64,000 bases of DNA from Rhea pennata (Eukaryota > Chordata > Aves > Rheiformes > Rheidae): positions 159,741,801 through 159,805,800 of the forward strand of contig NC_084663.1 in assembly GCF_028389875.1 (NCBI RefSeq), given 5' to 3'. Under the pieces are notes generated by a model. It was given only the letters and a program-made list of their open reading frames with translations. It made no database searches and was not told the DNA's origin. The first letter of the stretch is position 1. The number at the start of each line of letters is the position of its first letter. Shown in pieces: positions 61,801-64,000 of the stretch. The translations under genes and the position numbers were made by a program.

Positions 61801-64000
61801 AGTTTTTATACTGAATAATCTCCAACCACAAAAGCCCCTCGTCTGAAATAAAAATAGGTTTGTCCTAAACAGGAAGAAAAAAAAATTTTAAATTACAGAG
61901 AAAATTAAGATCTGAAAATGGCAAGAAAGTGTCAAAAAGTAAATGATGAGTTAAAGGCTTACTGAGGCCCGAGAGATCCCAAAGTAGCCTTAGGTAACGA
62001 CACATAGTGGTTGGAACGAAAACCTACTTGGAGAAAAAGACTTTGCATAACACTTGGCTGAAAACCTCATCCATTTATTTGTGTAAAGTGGTCTGGCAGA
62101 GTCTTCTACTGACAATGATGCATACGTTTCTGGAAGGATATGAACAGCCTGTTCCCATCCAAAGGGCTGTCTGTGAGAGAGACAGACTTTACACGGACAT
62201 GGGGACTGCATGGACTTGACAAGGTATAAAGTTTGCAGAAGGTCGCCAGAATTCAAAATGTCTCCGAAGCAATTGTTGGTACTCAAACTTTTGACATTAT
62301 TAGAGAAGACCTTGCCAAAGTGCCATGTCTTAGTGCCAGTGGGAAAACTAAAAGATATGATAAGAACACGTTCCTGTACTTCTTTGAGAATGTAGAGATG
62401 GACCATCTGCAAGTATACTCCTGAGGAATTTCTGTTCCTAACATTGTGAGTGAGGATAATACTCTTGAAAAGGAATACTTTTCACAGAAAGGTCTTTGCT
62501 CCATCAAATTCTCTTCTCCAAGGTCAGAAGCCTTAGCCTCTCTTAACTGGGAGGTACATTAGCAATATAGTCTCACAGTCCTTAGCGCACAAAATGAGAG
62601 CTGTGCATTTCTCAGGATATGAGACTCCTCCTAACAATAAAGATACTCAACATATCTACCCACAGAGCATCTCTCCAGTGTCCCAGGAGAGAGACATCTT
62701 GCAAAGAAACAATTAGGGGAAGTCATATTGTTACAGAAAAAGTCTGGTCTTTGCAAGCAGATGAATCTCAGCTAGAGAGGACATGTAACATGAATCAAAG
62801 GAGTCTCTGGTCTCACTGAAAAGTAATGGCAGTTGGAACAGAAAAGCAAAAAGACATCATGAAAAAGACAAAAATTGCTTAAAAGTGAGGTGAAGGACAG
62901 AGAAAAGGTAATAAAATGAAGATGCTGATACATTGCTGTAGGCTCATCACACAGCCTGGAATAACCTGGCGAAGCTTTTTGTGAGCCATGAAAGTTAAGA
63001 GAAACCAAGAAGCAGATAATATACAGTGTCTTTAACATGCTCAGCACAAATGAAAGAACAGATGCCACGTGGGTACAGAAAGTATTTTTCAAGCTGAAGT
63101 TCATGCCCTCTGCCACCAAAATGCATGGAGGGAGAAGCACTCAAAGAAGAAGTGATACTTAACTGCCAACATAAGGCACTGACCACTTTTTCTGCAACTT
63201 TCCACGGTCTTGCTATACCCTGCACGCCTGTCCTTAGTGACAACAGTGTTGTCAACAACAGCTAGGCACAGACTTTTCCCTCATATCTACTTGCAATTTG
63301 GTTATCTGCCTGCCACCCTCCCAGTTTCTCAGTGGAAGTGAAAGTCATGTTGACTCCCTGCTAGCACACTGGGGCATAGATGCAGCAGTTTCTTCTCTTT
63401 TTGCACCAGTGCTTTCATTCGAGTTGCAAAGAGACTAACTTCAGAAAAATGCTGGGAAACGAAAGAGATTAAAATATAGAAAAGTTAGGAGAGGAAGACC
63501 AAAATGTTTCGGTACATAAAAATAGTACCTGAAGACCTCACCTACATCCTGTCTTGAATGAGAGGAAGGCAAGACGCATCTGTCCCTAAATTCCTAGGAA
63601 CCTCTGGATGCATCAGCAAATGATTACAGGCGGGTGAGACATGATGGCAGAAAACTTCCTCTGAAGCAAAGGATGTTGTACAGGAGGGAACACAAAATAT
63701 GGGAAACAATGAAGTGGGAGAGATGCAGATGAGGGAGGAAAAGGACATATCGAGGAATGAAAACACAAAAGTGACGTGAAGGAAAAAAAGACAGGACAAA
63801 TTATTTAAATAGGAAAATAGAACAGAAGAGTGGGAAAGAAAAGAATTAAAAGATAGAAAATAAAATTTAAAAAGCTGTAACAAAATCAAAATAGCAAGCT
63901 GGTATTTTTTTCAGAGAATGATATATATAGGCACATATTTTGATTTATTTTTTCAAAATACGGATGGAGGAGACGGAGGAGACTCTCAATAATCTTCACT
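49746..64000 (-). CDS. UBAC2: UBAC2, last two coding exons (gene continues beyond the right edge)
   Basis: UBA domain-containing protein 2 is an ER multi-pass, rhomboid-like protein without protease activity. It works in ER-associated degradation with gp78 and UBXD8 (known from mammals). Two exons are visible: 53191-53313 and the terminal one, coding 49746-49853. Together they encode 76 residues from GGMINWNRLFPPLR through a variable linker to VSEEQVARLMEMGFSRGDALE and the C-terminus NVATNFLLQH, followed by a stop. The last 36 or so residues form the ubiquitin-binding UBA domain with its MGF loop, matching my recollection of mammalian UBAC2 closely. The splice junction is phase 0 with a GTAAGT donor and AG acceptors. 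I looked for the preceding exon (expected to be rich in Q and R) between 53.3 and 64 kb and did not find it, so that intron exceeds 10 kb. Confidence 0.96.
49854..53190 (-). other. UBAC2 last intron
   Basis: 3.3-kb AT-rich intron bounded by the GTAAGT donor at 53190 and the TTTGACAG acceptor at 49854. It includes the CR1 fragment at 50050-50158. No nested gene seen. Confidence 0.9.
50050..50158 (+). mobile_element. CR1 LINE 3' end
   Basis: Typical terminal segment: 'gagggttggactagatgatc', 'tccagaggtcccttctaacc', 'attctgtgat'. It is short and 5'-truncated. Confidence 0.88.
53191..53313 (-). CDS. UBAC2: UBAC2 penultimate coding exon
   Basis: 123 nt, 41 residues, phase 0 at both ends. The acceptor is AATTTCAG and the donor GTAAGT. 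It encodes GGMINWNRLFPPLRHRHN, then a proline/glutamate-rich linker, and ends VSEEQ. The cytosolic linker is the fastest-evolving part visible. Confidence 0.97.
56188..56361 (+). mobile_element. CR1 LINE 3' end
   Basis: The best preserved CR1 terminus in the window: 'gggttgcccagagaggctg', 'tggagtctccttctctggag', 'ctgcttgagcagggaagttg', 'aactagatgatctccagagg', 'tcccttccaacc', then 'ctgtgattctgtg', the terminal repeat. Confidence 0.93.
58667..58692 (+). repeat. AT microsatellite
   Basis: Alternating AT run with one TTT interruption, inside the UBAC2 intron. Confidence 0.9.
58886..59215 (-). other. Unrecognised open frame with C-terminal hydrophobic segment
   Basis: Open for 109 codons from a GTG; the first in-frame ATG is six codons later (MAYELLWDM). 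Upstream the frame continues HQPQERPY until a TAG about 14 codons before the GTG. The middle is acidic and amphipathic, then comes a hydrophobic stretch (FSSLIMMFVTLLLLYFYPF) and a lysine/arginine-rich end. That end comes from a pyrimidine-rich simple tract, which weakens the case. An AG (GCCACAG) lies just before the ERPY segment and could be an acceptor. I do not recognise a family; chance, a retrocopy fragment or a nested exon are all possible. Confidence 0.2.
60638..60649 (+). repeat. Poly-G run (G12)
   Basis: Twelve consecutive G in otherwise AT-rich intron. Confidence 0.95.
63650..63890 (+). repeat. Purine-rich strand-asymmetric tract
   Basis: About 240 bp with a strong excess of A and G on the plus strand, without a regular repeat unit. 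It produces a leucine/serine/phenylalanine-rich open frame on the minus strand that should not be read as a membrane protein. Confidence 0.6.

Larger units (their letters stand above)
53314..64000 (-). other. UBAC2 intron (partial)
   Basis: At least 10.7 kb of intron upstream of the penultimate exon. It contains a CR1 3' end (56188-56361), an AT microsatellite (58667-58692), a G12 run (60638-60649), a purine-rich tract near the right edge and several unexplained open frames (58886-59215 minus, 60415-60861 minus, 61990-62412 minus). The GPR18 and GPR183 genes nested in mammalian UBAC2 are not in this part. Confidence 0.8.

Noticed and set aside
63542-63889. 115-codon hydrophobic minus-strand frame near the right edge
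   Set aside because: It is the complement of a purine-rich tract, which automatically yields leucine, phenylalanine and serine codons.
53314-64000. Further UBAC2 exons, or nested GPR18/GPR183
   Set aside because: No segment resembling the preceding UBAC2 exon (RQQRMELLDRQL-like) or a seven-helix receptor was found in this intron portion.
1-64000. tRNA or rRNA genes, CRISPR arrays, LTR retroviral genes, telomeric arrays
   Set aside because: No cloverleaf-like tRNA, regular spaced repeats, retroviral gene motifs or TTAGGG arrays were noticed on either strand.

Overview
This window is vertebrate nuclear DNA, almost certainly from a bird. Coding exons are small and have canonical GT-AG splice sites. 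They are separated by long AT-rich introns and intergenic DNA. CpG islands mark two gene starts, and the clear interspersed repeats are CR1-type LINE fragments with the 3' ends typical of birds and other sauropsids. I see no operons, CRISPR arrays, prophage or bacterial features.

Three genes can be supported. (1) About 2.7-8.6 kb, minus strand: the first four coding exons of TM9SF2, a nine-pass endosome/Golgi membrane protein. Its CpG-island promoter lies at about 8.4-9.1 kb, and the rest of the gene runs off the left edge. (2) 39.25-40.31 kb, plus strand: an intact single-exon class A GPCR of 352 residues in the GPR183 (EBI2, oxysterol receptor) family, downstream of a strong CpG island at 37.5-38.9 kb. 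(3) 49.75 kb to beyond the right edge, minus strand: the last two coding exons of UBAC2, an ER membrane protein with a C-terminal UBA domain. The rest of UBAC2 lies beyond 64 kb.

UBAC2 and TM9SF2 are neighbours in the same order and orientation in mammals, where GPR183 and GPR18 sit antisense inside a UBAC2 intron. Here a GPR183-like receptor sits outside UBAC2, between UBAC2 and TM9SF2, again antisense to both. By eye it is far from identical to mammalian GPR183, yet it keeps the residues reported to bind 7alpha,25-dihydroxycholesterol. A tandem paralogue is the most interesting reading of the window.

The space between genes (9.1-37.5 kb, 41.8-49.1 kb) and the introns hold CR1 fragments, simple repeats, several GC-rich blocks without recognisable protein, two CTCF-like motifs, a recent 50-bp tandem duplication, a perfect 29-bp inverted repeat and a 39-bp alternating C-purine tract in the TM9SF2 promoter. 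The long open frames in the GC-rich blocks occur on both strands and in several frames at once, so I read them as composition artefacts. I found no convincing new multi-gene system.
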